A stretch of DNA of 64,000 nt from Escallonia rubra (GCA_033065855.1 JAVXUO010000704.1:62001-126000); one strand, 5' to 3'. Shown: positions 11,537 to 23,794, numbered from the stretch's first letter. Translations and numbers: made by a program. Notes: generated by a model from the letters alone, not told the origin.

Positions 11537-13048
11537 TTAAGGTTCTGCTGACACTACTACAACCTCCTTTTTTTTTTCCTTTTTCCTGCCTTTCTCAGTT
11601 TGAGGATTAGCCTTTTGTTTCCAAATTTGTTGGCTATTCACCTTTTTGTAACAATTCCTTACGAGATGATCATAATTCTTACAATTTGTACATTGGACTG
11701 GCAGCCATTCATATTCTACCTTTTGATGCACTATTGCTCCCCTTGGTCCTTTAAGAGGTATAGTCTCAGGGAGTGTGTTTCCCACTTCAATTTCCACGCA
11801 AACTCTAGCAAATCCCAACCTTTCTTTTTTTGCAGTCATCTGATCCATGAACAATGGTTTGCCTATAGTACTTGCTATTCTGCTAATCATTTTTGTGGAT
11901 CAGAATTGTAGTGGTAACTAGGGCAGTTTAATCCATACATGAACAATATGAGTCCCCTCTTTGTCAATCTCTATTAGGTCAGACCATGGCTCCACAATTA
12001 CAGGTTTATTGTCAAAGAACCATGGCCCTTTCTCAAGTATCTAGTTTTTTGCATTTTCCTCATCAAAACGAACTAGAAACATACCTGGTCATAGCAGGCT
12101 ACAGGTGAACGTTCCAATCTGTTTCCATTTCCTCATCATAAACCCTTGCATCACATACACATGTGGTCTTGCCCCAAGCACATATACAATGATTGTATTC
12201 TTCCATTCTTATATATAGTTCTTCTTCAATATCTGCCTGTTTATACTCTACACCTTTAATTCCATCAATTTCTTGCGGAATTACATATTCCAATCCATTT
12301 TTCTTCGTGAAATCACGGTTTGATTTTACTATCGTAGCATACAATTTGTTTAATTCTGAATTCCTTTGTATCTTGTTAGGGTTTCTTTGACTAGGCACAA
12401 TTTTTTGTACTAAGGGTAGAGGGGGAAATTCCACTTCCTTACCTGCGCTGGCTAATTCGAAAAATTGATTATTGGCTTGTATCTCAACCGTTGGATTCGC
12501 CATTATGATTTCCACCTCATCATTTTGTTTAACTTCACGCGCCTAGGATTCACGCCCCCCCAAATCAATGTCAGCCTTTTCATTCAATGTATTCGCACCT
12601 CGTGAGGCAGATTCCAAAATCTCTATCAACTTGTTGTTTACATTTAATTGCCTCTTCAATTCTGCATTTCCCTTGGAATTTGATTGCAATAAATTTGTCT
12701 TCTCCTCTTTTGCATTTAATTTCCGCATCAACTCACCATTTTCCGTTCCTAATGCATTTATTTGGGATTTTAATTTCTGGATCATCTCTTTTAGCCCCGA
12801 TTCTTCATCTGAATCTTTGCTTGATTCCACTTCACTTCCTAGACGTATGCCGTCGACATCTTGGTAGTATTGCTTGACCCTATTACAATGGTCTTTATGA
12901 ATTCTTGTGGGAAATATAGCCCTAACGTGTTGTTTGCATGAGTTTTTTGCCATTCTTTGCCCACAAAATCTTCTATAAAGTTGTCTTTAATTGGTCCTCG
13001 TATCCGTGATAAACATCGCGACGTCGGCAAATTAGTTGCCGGTGGCAT
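11537..13048 (-). pseudogene. LINE ORF1: coiled coil, DUF4283-like region, zinc knuckle
   Basis: ORF1 proteins of plant L1 elements bind the element RNA. The order here is an N-terminal piece (12839-13048), then a Lys/Glu/Asn-rich stretch at 12543-12953 with heptad-like LKEMIQKLKSQINAL and LNAKEEKTNLLQSN. A DUF4283-like start follows within 12099-12515 (GLEYVIPQEIDGIKGVEY, DIEEELYIRMEEYNHCI). The end at 11537-11890 has IGKPLFMDQMT, GFARVCVEIEV and the zinc knuckle C-TN-C-KNYD-H-LVRN-C. The pieces lie in different frames and part of the middle is lost. Confidence 0.72.
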
Positions 13049-13050
13049 CG

Positions 13051-13984
13051 CGATTCCGATTTCTCAATTTTTTAGAGAGATGTGAGAGTTTCTCTCTCTA
13101 ACTCTGAGATCTCCTAATTATGAATTGTTTTGCACATAATGACGTTGATAATCTATGTCTTTGATCATCAAATCAAAGCTAATATTCTTCGTTCATCTTA
13201 GTTCTTAAGTGCAAATGATTGCTAAAATTTTGGCCTTAATGTATAGTTACTTGAACATTTCAATTAGCATTGTTCCGGATGAAATTAAAGGAAACGAAAC
13301 TCACCATTCACTCCTGATGACTCTTTTTCAGGTTCGTAGTTTCTCTACTTGAATTTCTAACTGCTAAGAAGATTTTACATCAAAGGAAAACAGAACCCGT
13401 GAAGAAGTAATTAAGTATTAAAAGTGTATTATTTAGGGCAAAAACTCTAACAGATTAACTTTAAAAAAGTAAACCAATTAATGCTCATGTTGTTCATCAT
13501 TGTAAGTTCATGGGTAGTAATTTTCTTCTCGAGCAAAGGCCAGCAAGGTGACTAATTAATCAAAGTGACATGTTCGGTAAACAAAAACAGTTATTGATGT
13601 AACATCACACAGTGCGAAAGCTTACTTTTAGAGTAGTTAAGTTGCTTTAATCAAAGACTTTGAAATCATGAGAACAATAAAACTGCAACGGTCAATGACT
13701 GTGACAATAAGCAAAGCTCCAAATGATCGTTAGGTAAGCAGAAAAAATCTAAGAAATGATACCAAAAAAGATACAAAATTAAATAAATGTTTGGTAGAAG
13801 AAGATCCAAGGCAAAGTTCCTACTAATTCAAGTACTTTCTTAACAAGACTAAGGCAATAGCCTAGTTATACTTTTCTCTGTGATAGGACACAGATTTGAG
13901 TATTTTCTCAAATGATGTACCTAAAAAAAAGATTTAAAGAAATGGTTGGTAGAAGAAAGATCCAAAGCAAAGTTCGGTATAGCA
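13051..13984. other. Intergenic DNA upstream of the UGT gene
   Basis: This stretch is AT-rich and without coding potential. The phrase TTGGTAGAAGAA.GATCCAA.GCAAAGTTC occurs twice (near 13792 and 13949), a small direct duplication in the upstream region of the glycosyltransferase gene. No transposon end was recognised. Confidence 0.5.
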
Positions 13985-13993
13985 TATATAAAA
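13985..13993 (+). promoter_or_regulatory. Probable TATA box of the UGT gene
   Basis: TATATAAAA lies 139 bases before the start codon. That would put transcription start near 14015-14025 and leave a 5' leader of about 110 bases. A second AT-rich motif (CATATATATT) near 14053 is a weaker candidate. Confidence 0.5.
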
Positions 13994-14131
13994 TTGAGTC
14001 TTTGAAGTAGTTGCCATAAATAACAATATTTTCATACACGCAATCTTCTTGCATATATATTCCCACAAACCCTCTCTAGGTCACACGTATCAAAGGGCAT
14101 CAAGAGCGAGACAGAAAAGTTTAGGGTTTTC

Positions 14132-15472
14132 ATGGATGCTAACAGCAAAATCAGTGTGTTAATGTTTCCATGGCTGGCTCATGGGCACATATCACCCTTT
14201 CTAGAGTTGGCCAAAAAGCTCTCAAAGAGAAACTTCGACATATATTTGCTTTCAACACCAGCCAATCTCGGTTCCATTGAGCAAACAATCAGCAAAAATT
14301 TCTCAATTCAGCTAGTTGAACTTCATCTTCCAACCCTACCAAATCTGCCTCCTCTCTACCACACAACAAATGGCCTCCCACCCAATCTCATCCTCACCCT
14401 CTTAAAAGCGTTCAACATGGCAATCCCCAATTTTGCCAAGATCTTCAAAACCTTAAAGCCAGATTTGCTCATATATGATATGTTTCAACCATGGGCACCA
14501 AAGATTGCTTTGGAACACAATATCCCAGCAGTGGAGTTTATTACTTATAGTGCTACGGTTACTGCTTACATGCTTGATAAGTACAAAAATCCAGGTATTG
14601 GATTCCCTTTTCCTGAAATATATGACCGAAACTATGAGAATTATCTTGTAGCCAGATTTTGGTCTGCCGGAGTCAAGGGTAGTGGAAAGACCACTGAGAT
14701 TGAGTCGATGGAAGAGTCTTCGAAGATAGTTTTGATCAAAACTTTTAAAGATTTTGAAGGAAAATATTGTGATTATGTGTCTAAATTGGTAGGAAAAAAG
14801 GTGGTAACTGTTGGTCCATTGGTTCGAAACCCAAATTATGAATGCGAGGATTCGGATATTATCCAATGGCTTAACAAAAAGGGAAAAAGTTCCTGTGTGT
14901 TTGTTTCTTTTGGGAGTGAGTATTTCCTTTCTAAGGAGGATTTGGAAGAGATAGCTCATGGTTTGGCATTGAGCAATCTCAATTTCATATGGGTGGTGAG
15001 GTTTCCTGTGGGAGAGAATTCAAGGCTTGAAGAGGCACTGCCTCAAAACTTTCTCCAAAATGTAGCAGGGAGAGGGATGGTTGTGGAGGGATGGGCTCCA
15101 CAGGCAAGGATATTAGGGCACTCAAGCATTGGTGGATTTGTGAGTCACTGTGGATGGAGTTCTGTGATGGAAGGGATGAAGTTTGGTGTTCCAATCATTG
15201 CCATGCCTATGCAATATGACCAACCAATTAATGCTAGGCTATTAGGCGAAGTTGGCGTGGGTGTGGACGCTGTGAGAGACGAGAATGGGAGACTTCAGAG
15301 AGAAAATGTGGCCAATGTCATCAAACAGGTGGTGGTGGAGAAAGAAGGGGAGGTTGTGAGGAAGAAAGCAAGAGAGTTGAGTGATAACATAAGATTGAAA
15401 GGAGATGAAGAGATAGATGTGGTTGTGGAGGAGTTGGTGCAGCTTTGTAGGGAGAAGAAGTGCCAGAAATAA
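14132..15472 (+). CDS. UDP-glycosyltransferase, UGT94-like (sugar-on-sugar type)
   Basis: This is an intact, intronless 446-codon family 1 glycosyltransferase, a typical length for the family. Such enzymes are cytosolic and move a sugar from a UDP-sugar to a small molecule. The N-terminus MFPWLAHGHISPFLELAKKL carries the catalytic His (H19), and D116 in LLIYDMFQ is the likely partner Asp. The 44-residue PSPG box spans W321-Q364. It contains HCGWSS rather than the commoner HCGWNS, and it ends in Gln, usual for glucose donors. HCGWSS, the short PPYHTTNGLPP-like segment (here PLYHTTNGLPP) and VLIKTFKDFEG resemble UGT94 enzymes such as sesame UGT94D1, which add a sugar to an existing glycoside. 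The acceptor cannot be read from the sequence. The first ATG has a good context (G at +4). An LTR element begins about 420 bases after the stop. Confidence 0.93.
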   Translation: MDANSKISVLMFPWLAHGHISPFLELAKKLSKRNFDIYLLSTPANLGSIEQTISKNFSIQLVELHLPTLPNLPPLYHTTNGLPPNLILTLLKAFNMAIPNFAKIFKTLKPDLLIYDMFQPWAPKIALEHNIPAVEFITYSATVTAYMLDKYKNPGIGFPFPEIYDRNYENYLVARFWSAGVKGSGKTTEIESMEESSKIVLIKTFKDFEGKYCDYVSKLVGKKVVTVGPLVRNPNYECEDSDIIQWLNKKGKSSCVFVSFGSEYFLSKEDLEEIAHGLALSNLNFIWVVRFPVGENSRLEEALPQNFLQNVAGRGMVVEGWAPQARILGHSSIGGFVSHCGWSSVMEGMKFGVPIIAMPMQYDQPINARLLGEVGVGVDAVRDENGRLQRENVANVIKQVVVEKEGEVVRKKARELSDNIRLKGDEEIDVVVEELVQLCREKKCQK

Positions 15473-15890
15473 GTTAATGATATCCAGGTGCCCTCAATTA
15501 AGTTCTTCCTTTGTACAATATGTAATGTTTTTCCTTTCATATTGGAAGCATGCTTTAGTCTGCTGTTAAGTGACTCGTAGGCATGGTGCTTTTTAGACCA
15601 TGTTATTTAAGGAACACTGCCACATTTTCCAAGTTATTTTGTCTTTCACTTGATTTTCTGTTTCTTTTAAGGGGTTTTCTAGCATCTCATGTTTGCTTGA
15701 GGATCCATTACCAACTAAGCAAATCACTTAAATTCTGTATTTATATTAAAAAATAACTTCCTTAAGGATCGAGGTTGAGGATAGAGGTTGATTGAAGTCA
15801 AAATTGTAAAATCAAGGCCACATGATTTTTGCGATCTGGGTGGCAATGCGTACAAATCTGCAGCTCCCGATCAAGTACTTCAATTGAGAG
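15473..15890. other. UGT 3' flank
   Basis: This is the likely 3' UTR. AATATGTAATG near 15517 could act as a polyadenylation region. The LTR element begins at 15891. No further gene is seen. Confidence 0.45.
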
Positions 15891-16263
15891 TGATATAGCA
15901 TAGATATAACTCCCAATAATTGGGAATACCTGGCAATCCCAGTCAAACTGGAAGATCAAAAATTATCTTATCAGAGATCGTGACGTGTTCCTCAAGGATC
16001 CTAACGCGATCCTAACAGATCTGGCCCACAGCCCAGTCCTACTAGGAGTCTTCTCCTACAGCTATATAAAGGGGTCTAACGCCCAGGTAAAAGGACACAA
16101 TTCATGCTTTTTCAGAGTTATTATTCTGTAACTGCGCTCTGACTGAAGCATCGGAGAGTTTTTTCGAAGAGTTTTTCGCCGAGAACTCCACCCGACGGTC
16201 ACTCGTTTTCTTTCTTGCAGGTCATCGGTAATATATACACGAAGCATATTTTTAGCAGCAACA
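15891..16263 (+). repeat. 5' LTR of the LARD-like element
   Basis: It starts TGATATAGCATAG and ends AGCAGCAACA. It holds a TATA box (CTATATAAAGGGG, near 16062) and is repeated at 24657-26475. The primer-binding-like site starts about three bases downstream. Confidence 0.82.
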
Positions 16264-18757
16264 GATTGGCGCCATCCGTGGGACCGCCAGCCTAGCCGAT
16301 TGACTTCAAGATAATCGCGTTGTAATTTTTCTGATGATGAAGCTTGCCGCCAAAGCCACCGACGAGTCCTGCCTGACAGAGTTCCCCCTGGACAAACCGT
16401 ACGACAGGCACGGCCTGCTCCGCCATAATCAATGCCAGCGCAGCACCTCCCCAACAAGCTCTCCCACACAGTACCCCGATGTCACGTCGTCAACGACCTC
16501 ATGGCCAAGTGGCAAACAACAGTTCCGATGAGCAACCGCACAATTGCCAACACGGAACCAGTCAAACACCACAGTTCTCTAGATCCGCTCCGCAGCGGGT
16601 CCAACAACCTTTGGCCGCCACAGTCCCGATCGGAAAACACCGCCGGCAACAACGACAACCTGCAAGTGTCGTGCAACTACAAACAACATCTCAACATAAC
16701 AAAACAAAACAAAAAAGAGATCGCCGCCGCTGTACATCGGTGTCACACCGTCGCGGCCTCACTGCGTCGTACACCATAATCGGCAGTGGCGACGACTCCA
16801 AGCGACTGCCGCACCAGCCGACACCGACGCCGCAACACCGCGCCTCACTTCAGATCGTCTGTCGCCCCCTTTTCGTCAGCATCCTTCGCGTAGGCATTAG
16901 GCCGAAATCAAACCCATCCCGTAAATGCCGGTGCGCCGACAGCACCTCCCTCCGAGATCTATTTTGCCGGCCACGGCCACGGTGTTAACTCCTCCAACAA
17001 CCATGATAAATCACACAACCACAGCGGCGCAGCCGTATCAAAAAAATATGGGAGCAGCATCACCGCCGTAGTGGGCAATTAGGGGAGCACCGCCGCCATC
17101 TACCACCATCGTTGGTCACCCTTATTATCACGGCCCATGAAGAACTTCAATGTCAACCGCAGCCACCGTTATTCACTCGACGACGCCAAGCGTCAGTCAG
17201 CGCCAGAGGGATCCGGCCAACACAAAAATGCCACCATGAGAAGTGGTCGCCACCAGATCCACGAACCACCAAGAGAGCAGTAGCGCCGGAGCCACAACGA
17301 TGACATCTCATTGGCCGGTGCCGTCGATTCCTTCACCGCGACGCCATCCCATTCGCCGAAGTCGTAACTGCGCCGATCGTGGCCTCGCGACAGACGGCAC
17401 TGCAGATCTGCAACCCCACCCCACCGTTGTCGCCATCACGCCGGCGACCTTTCCCGACGTCGCGCAGTCCACCGCGAGCAAACGGCGACGGCAGAGCTTG
17501 GCCACCAGCTCCCTGCACTTAGATCAGTTGAAAGAAGGGGTAACCCCATCCAAGTCAGGTGAAATCCCTCTTTTTAGAATAAATCAACAGTAACCCCCAT
17601 AAAAGTGCATGTTTACATTTAGACCCAAAAGGTCCATTTATTTAATTTAGGCCACTCATTTTTTTAAAAGTATCAAACTTTTAACCTGAGAAGATGGTCT
17701 AATTAAACTTAAGACCCACAGAGTGTCTTTATATTTAAAATATGCCGCATAAACTCTTTAATAACGGCGTATGTTTTATCGCATATTTGTTGCTAAAAGT
17801 AAAGCACTATGACTTGCGGCGCTAGCAAGCCTTCCAAAGGCTACTCCCTATGCATTTCTATGTTAGCTAGACCTACGTTATTTTTTGGTCTAGCATTATG
17901 CAATTGTGTCAATTGACGCAAGCACGTCACATGTCGGGTCTTACCAACTGCTATGACTTTTTAAGCTCACTTGCGACATGCAGTGCAGCAAATTAGTCGC
18001 TTAACCAACAAAACCCTAATGTGGTCACGGTGTCTAAACACCGCTCTTAATTCTGTGTTAGCAACATAGTTGCACTTGTAAGCTTTATTGCTTTAAAAGT
18101 TATTTTTTCAGTCATGCACTTTTTTCTTTATGCAAGGGCTTAGACTGCACCTACAAGCATTAACAGTGCATATAAACCGCTTCATAATGCGAGGAACAAA
18201 TTCTCAACACCCCGCGACTTAAAAGTCACGCCTAGGGTTTTTTGCTGCAGTATCTTGCCGTCACGGCATTATATATCATTTCATGGTCATAGAGTGGCTC
18301 TATCTATGGCGTATTCATATCTTTGCTCATTGAGAAGCTGGTTCAACAATGATGGAAGCACACATGCTGCCACCACATCTAGTGAAATTAGAATTCATCG
18401 CCAGCCTCTACTAACAGCATCGCTAATATGTCTGTGACATCTTGCTCAGACGGACTCCATGCCCTCTAGCTTGATATGCTCGTCCAGTCAAGCAAGCAGA
18501 TACGGTCTTCTATATTGCTCCCACAAGTTCTTCTTGCGACCGACCCTACATATAGGTTGAAAAAGCCATCTTTATATATCTACGCCTTCTCAGAGGGGGG
18601 GGGGGGGTTCATATCTTATGATATCAGCAATATTACAGGCCTAATACCATGTACCCTCTCAGACAGGGGGCTTCATAGCAGCGGACATATTACAAGCTCA
18701 ATGCCCCGTGCCTTTTTATTTAGCGCCACAACAACAAGTACTCGTTGCTTCGACCGA

Positions 18758-19745
18758 AACCCTCGAGGGTATTTTTATTAGCTCCGCGCTCCATCTGCCC
18801 CTGAGGGCGCGTACGACAAGAACTCTTAAGTTCCGTCAAACCCTTGAAGGTATTTGCATGAGCTCCAAGCTCCATCCGCCCCCGAAGGCATGTACGACGA
18901 GAACTCTAAGTTCCGTCAGGGTATTTTTCGTGAGCTTTAAGCTTCATCCGCCCCCGGGGGCACGTACGACGAGAACCTTAAGTTTTGTTAAACCCTCGAG
19001 GGTATTTTCATGAGCTTTAAGCTCTGTTTCACCCCTGAGGGAGCGTAAGACGAGAACTTTAAGTTCTGTCAAACCCCTTTGGGTATTTACATGAGCTTCA
19101 AGCTCCATCCGCCCCCGAGGGCGTGTACGACGAGAACTTTAAGTTCTGTCAAACTTTTATGAGCTCGAGCTACATCCGTCCCCGAGGGCGCGTAAGATGA
19201 GAACCTTAAGTTCCGTCAAACCCTTTAGGGTATTTTCATGAGCTCGAGCTTCATCTGCCCCCGAGGGCGAGTAAGACGAGAACTTTAAGTTCCGTCAGAC
19301 CCTCGAGGGTATTTTACGAGTTTTGTGCTCATCCACCCCGATGGCGTGTACGACGAGAACTCTAAGTTCCGTCAAACCCTCGAGGGTATTTTCATGAGTT
19401 CTACGCTCTACCTGCCCCCGAGGGCGCGTACGACGAGAACTCCAAGTTCCGTCAGACCCCCGATGGTATTATCGTGAGCTTTGAGCTCCATTCGCCCCTG
19501 AAGGCGCATATGACGAGAACTCTTAAGTTCTGCCAAACCTTCCAGGGCATTTGCACGAGCTACGCGCTCCATCCATCCCTGAGGGTGCATACAACAAGAA
19601 CTCTTAAGTTTCGTCAAACCCTCGAGGGCATTTTCATGAGCTTTACGCTTCATCCGCCCCCGAGGGCGTGTACGAAGAGAACTCTTAAGTTCCGTCAAAC
19701 CCCCGAGGGTATTTACATGAGCTCCACACTCCATTAGCCCGCAAG
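18758..19745 (+). repeat. Tandem repeat, ~78-bp unit, about 13 copies
   Basis: Each unit reads roughly CCCTCGAGGG-TATTTTCATGAGC-TTTAAGCTCCATCCGCCCCCGAGGGCGCG-TACGACGAGAAC-TCTAAGTTCCGTCAAA. Unit starts fall near 18761, 18840, 18916, 18990, 19073, 19148, 19221, 19299, 19376, 19456, 19537, 19618 and 19700. It lies inside the LARD-like element, and tandem repeats are a known feature of the non-coding part of Tat-lineage Ty3 elements. Three small palindromes recur in most units. Confidence 0.9.
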
Positions 19746-19924
19746 GGCGCTTACCGGAACTCTACGTTCCACTAGCCCTCTAGGGCAGTCCCTCGAGGGA
19801 CAAACACCCCCAAGGGTGACAGGATAGATCTCGAGTTCTAACTGAACGTTTTAGCTACAGTTCTAACTCGTGAAACGGCAAAGCAGTATGTGGGACTTCA
19901 TCCCCCACTACAAGAAAACACGTT

Positions 19925-20255
19925 TTTAGCGACGGAGTTTTATCGACGGATAACAATCCGTCGGTAAAAATGAGTTTAACCGACGGATACCACCGTCGGT
20001 AAAATGCCGTCGTTAAAAACTTATTACCGACGAAGTTACCGTCGGTGAAAGTTGTTGCCGAGAATTTTTTTGCGGCGGTCTTTTAGCGATGGAATTACCG
20101 TCGCTAAAACTTTTTTATAAAATTAATTTTTTCGAGGGTTTTATAAAATTGTTTTAGGGACGGAAGGAATCCGTTGCCAAAACTACCGTCGATAGATATC
20201 GTGATTTACCGACGGACTTTTAGCGACGGGCCTAATCCGTCGCTAAAAGTCCTCG
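19925..20255 (+). repeat. CACTA 5' subterminal repeats
   Basis: Repeated direct and inverted copies of ACCGACGGA/TCCGTCGGTAAA predominate here, with fewer AGCGACGG copies. This differs from 3' ends, which are almost purely AGCGACGG. A CT-rich leader (CAGATCTGCCTTTCTTTCTC) follows. Confidence 0.85.
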
Positions 20256-20750
20256 ATTAAAACAACCAGATCTGCCTTTCTTTCTCTTCCCCCGTTTCTC
20301 TCTCTGAAAAATCTCCCACCGCTGTTCTGCTCCGGCGACCAATCTCCACGGTGACCCACTTCCGGCGATCCCCCTACACGGTGACCCACCTCCGGTAATC
20401 CCGCTCCACGGTGACCCCTCCCTCCACTGCCGCCGCGTGAAAAGACTACCACCGTCGTCGCGCCACTGACGCCGCCGCCCTCCACTGCCGCCGGCTATTG
20501 TGCCTTAAGGTAAGTTCCGTTTAGTCTTATTTATTCAATTCTTGTGCAACATTATCCGCATAACAATTCTTGTGCAACATTATGAGATTCTCTTACTTTT
20601 CGTTTGCTTCATTGAACCCTTTACTATGGAACAATATTGTTCTCGGGATGAAAAACCAAAGTGAGTTCTATTGCCAGTAAAATAATGGCTGAAGGAAATT
20701 ATCAACAACATCTTTTAAGGTGCAGAGTGACCAAAGTCGTAAACAAAAAG

Positions 20751-21062
20751 TTAAAACAATTTACCAAGAACATCAACAAATGTACGGCCGTTGGTAAAGC
20801 GACCTGTGGTCCCTTGGGGGAAGTCAATGCCATAAGGCCTATAGTTAGCCCTGGCAAGAGTAATTATGGCATTGTTGTTGCCATTATCGACCAATGAGTC
20901 ACCAAAGATGAAAAAGCATGGCACTTGGGGCCCTTGTGGAGGTTGTGAGCGAACCATAGCGAGTAATAACAGAAAAGATAGTAGTATCCACACAACACAG
21001 CCAGTAAAACTCCCCATAGTATGTATAACAGTCTTCCCCATCCCAAGATCTAGTCTCATCAC
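20751..21062 (-). pseudogene. Captured first exon of a GDSL esterase/lipase gene
   Basis: This open stretch matches exon 1 of plant GDSL-type esterases/lipases, secreted acyl hydrolases. There is a hydrophobic signal-peptide-like segment (VVWILLSFLLLLAMV), then VPCFFIFGDSLVDNGNNN, block I with the nucleophile Ser in GDS. NYRPYGIDFP and TGRFTNGRTFVDVLG follow, where the first intron usually falls. Here DVLG is followed by GTAAATTG, a plausible old splice donor, and a stop a few codons later. Blocks II, III and V with Gly, Asn, Asp and His are absent, so no active enzyme can be made. It lies on the opposite strand inside the CACTA element at 19906-24105, pointing to capture. Confidence 0.9.
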
Positions 21063-23069
21063 AATGGGAAAAGTACCCTCATGCTAGATCAGATCTTATA
21101 GTACTGAGTTATCCTGTTGAGGCTATTAAGGAGGTCATGTTATTTGATATATAGCTTTTGAGTTGTATGTCATGGATTACATAAGTGTGTTCTTCTTGCA
21201 CCAGAGGCAGCAAGAGGGGATATCTCGTGATTGCTGAATTCAGTCACCAACATATGGTTCTTATGGTCCCAGACGCACACTGGAAATGGTGTTACAAGCC
21301 CAGTATTAGTTTTCTGCACGTGAGCTCTCAATGACAAAGGCTATGTTGGTATAACCGTAGAATCCTTTATACAACAATGCTATCACATTATGGTAAATTT
21401 TAACAAAAAAACCATGGCTATCCTTCTTATTCATCAATGCTTTCTCAACCCCTTTTCAGTTTTGTGAACCCTTTACTATGGAACAATATGCAACCTATGG
21501 TTGCAAAGTGCTTAATAATGATCAATGACTCTTTTGGTAACTGTATGCAAAATATACCACTAGTTACAAAACGTCTTTAACAACAAATTCACGAACCCCT
21601 TACTACCTTACAAAACATCTTTAACCTATTACCTGTAACCACCACAATCACCCCTCTAATACACCTTCATCATCACCACCCCCATTGAACCCCTTACTAC
21701 CTGCTACCACCATCATCAACAAAGCCTAACATCATAGCTACCAACCCAACAAACCCACCACCACCACTATCGCGTCATCCAAGTTTGTGCTTTGAGTAGT
21801 TTGGCATTTGGATATTGAATGCACCGTTAGGCAGTGGGATATCGGCTAATGATAGCAGAACATCTTGACTCTATAGGGGCGCTAGCTCTTGACTAATATC
21901 AAAGGAGTCTAGAGCATCAGCTAATTACGTTTTCAAGTCCCTGTGATATTAGTCAAGCGCTGAAGCTAGCCTTAATAGAATCAGGAATTCATTTCGGTCA
22001 TACACTAGTTATTAGCCTATTAGCAGTGTGAAAGAGTCCCCTATTTGTCTGTCATTCGCTTGTGTTAGTCATATTAGCTATATACTTTAGATTTTCTAAA
22101 AAGCAAATTTTTTGAGACGAAAAGAATCATATAGAATAACTGTGAATTGTTGAAAGAGTATCACAAAATCATCACGTATACAACTGGGTCAAAGTTACAT
22201 GGAGTTATTTCTTTTATATCCTTTGTGATTACTCGGAATTCGAGATTAAGCGTGTCTCTATACCTTTGGCTTCCACATGTTAGGGGTACCTCAATCCAAC
22301 GTAATGCCACGACAGAGTCTGCTCGTTAGGACATATATTGTAGGTGAAGATCTGTATGGAATACTAAATAATGTACTTATCATAAGCACATGGTTACATT
22401 CCTTACCTTCATGGTTAGGCCTTTGATTAGGTGATCTTCTTAATGAAGCAAAACCAAAGACCATGGAAGCCAGAGAATTCCATTTCGAAAAACTCCAAGA
22501 ATACTCTTCACTCTACTGATCATGCCTTCTCACGATACTGATCATGCGCGAAACTAAAGTAGGAACTAAGGCTCTATTTTTAGCTATGGTGTAACTTCAT
22601 GCCTTCTCACGCTCATCATTGTTTGATTTGTAGTTGCTAGGTTTAGTTCATTGGTTGTTGGATTGAGTTACTGATCTTTGTTTTGCTTGCATTGCGGATG
22701 CGTTTTCGTTCGTCATTGTTCCTCTCTCAAAACAAATCTCTGGTGCTGGTATAGACTTTTGTATGCCTTTGTGTAGGTAGTAGTAAAGATACAAGATCTG
22801 AATATTTGAGCGTTCATTTGTCAATAGTAATCTGGATATAGTCATTAGATTTGTTGGTGGTTTTATTAGATAGATGGTCATCTCCTCGTTTTAGAGTCAA
22901 TGCTCATGTAGTCCACCACCATGTAAGCTACCATGTAATCTACAGAAAGGGAAAGAGTAGAATTTGAACTATGCATTCTCTTAGATTACATTTCCCATTT
23001 TGCAGCTATAAAATTGATGCTCATCAATTGAATAATGCCCGATTGGTTTTTCATGTTAAAGTAGGTTAA

Positions 23070-23515
23070 ATGGCTTCTGCTTCGGTGAACAGGGATGTTT
23101 CAGTCGGCAGGCACTTCTTCAAGGTCATGATGCCTGGTTTTCATGCAGAACTTGTATGCCATCCCGCTTTCTCTGTGTTTTCGTGCGTGTTAAAAGTTTT
23201 ATCGTTGGTTAAAAACTTACCTGTCTTATTGTATTATGAATATGTTAGGCCATACCGGTAGCATTTTGCAGATTGCTCATCACATTGAGATTTGAAGCAA
23301 CTTTAACCAGCCGTAAGGGGTCATGGCCTGTTAAATTGAAGAAGAAGGTTGGCCAAGAGGAACTTTGCTTCGAAGAGGGTTGGAACGAATTCGTGCAGCA
23401 GCATGACCTTTATCTAGGAAACTTTGTAATCTTTGAACACATGGGGCAAATGTGTTTTCAAGTGCTGGTGTTTGATCATAGCACTTGTGAAAAAATTGCT
23501 TTCCCCCAATGTTGA
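23070..23515 (+). pseudogene. Captured B3-domain (REM-like) transcription factor sequence
   Basis: Two blocks form a B3 DNA-binding domain like those of the REM family. The first (23070 to about 23182) reads VSVGRHFFKVMMPGFHAEL. The second (about 23272-23515) reads SRKGSWPVKLKKK, CFEEGWNEFVQQHDLYLGNFV and FEHMGQMCFQVLVFD, ending in TGA. If the gap is an intron from GTGCGTG at 23183 to TTTTGCAG at 23271, the phases agree and a 118-residue single-domain protein results. That splice choice is my inference. REM proteins usually carry two or more B3 domains, so this is probably a fragment inside the CACTA element, although a short protein is possible. Confidence 0.85.
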
Positions 23516-23794
23516 ACTCTGAGCAGTAATTAGACAATATTTTAAATTAATCGCATCGGATATGTAAATTTTGAACAATTTTGTGTTATTTGAACATTGA
23601 CTATTTGTTTGATAATTTTAGGTTGTTAATTGTGATTATTGATCGATGATTTTAGGTTGTTAATTGATGATTTTAGATTGTTAATCATGCGTTTGAGATA
23701 TTGAGATTGTTGACAGAGGATGAGACCCAATTGGTTTGAGTTTTTTATTACAGGTTTACGAATTAAAAAATTAAAAAAAAAGTTTAAAAAAATG

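Larger units (their letters stand above)
10841..13050 (-). mobile_element. L1-type LINE remnant, interrupted by a CACTA insertion
   Basis: On the minus strand this is the 5' half of a plant L1-like non-LTR retrotransposon. ORF1 (about 13048-11537) is followed by the start of ORF2 (11267), whose endonuclease domain is cut at 10841 where the CACTA 3' end abuts it. Reverse transcriptase and poly(A) tail are not found on the far side of the CACTA element. ORF1 is frame-broken, so the LINE is dead. Confidence 0.82.

Noticed and set aside
11551-11562. CACTACTACAACC as a CACTA end
   Set aside because: It lies inside continuous LINE ORF1 sequence and has no subterminal repeats.
16330-17590. Overlapping open frames in the GC-rich part of the LARD-like element
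   Set aside because: They occur on both strands, are rich in Arg/Pro/Ser/Thr and show no gag, pol or host domain. The pattern is expected from GC-rich sequence.
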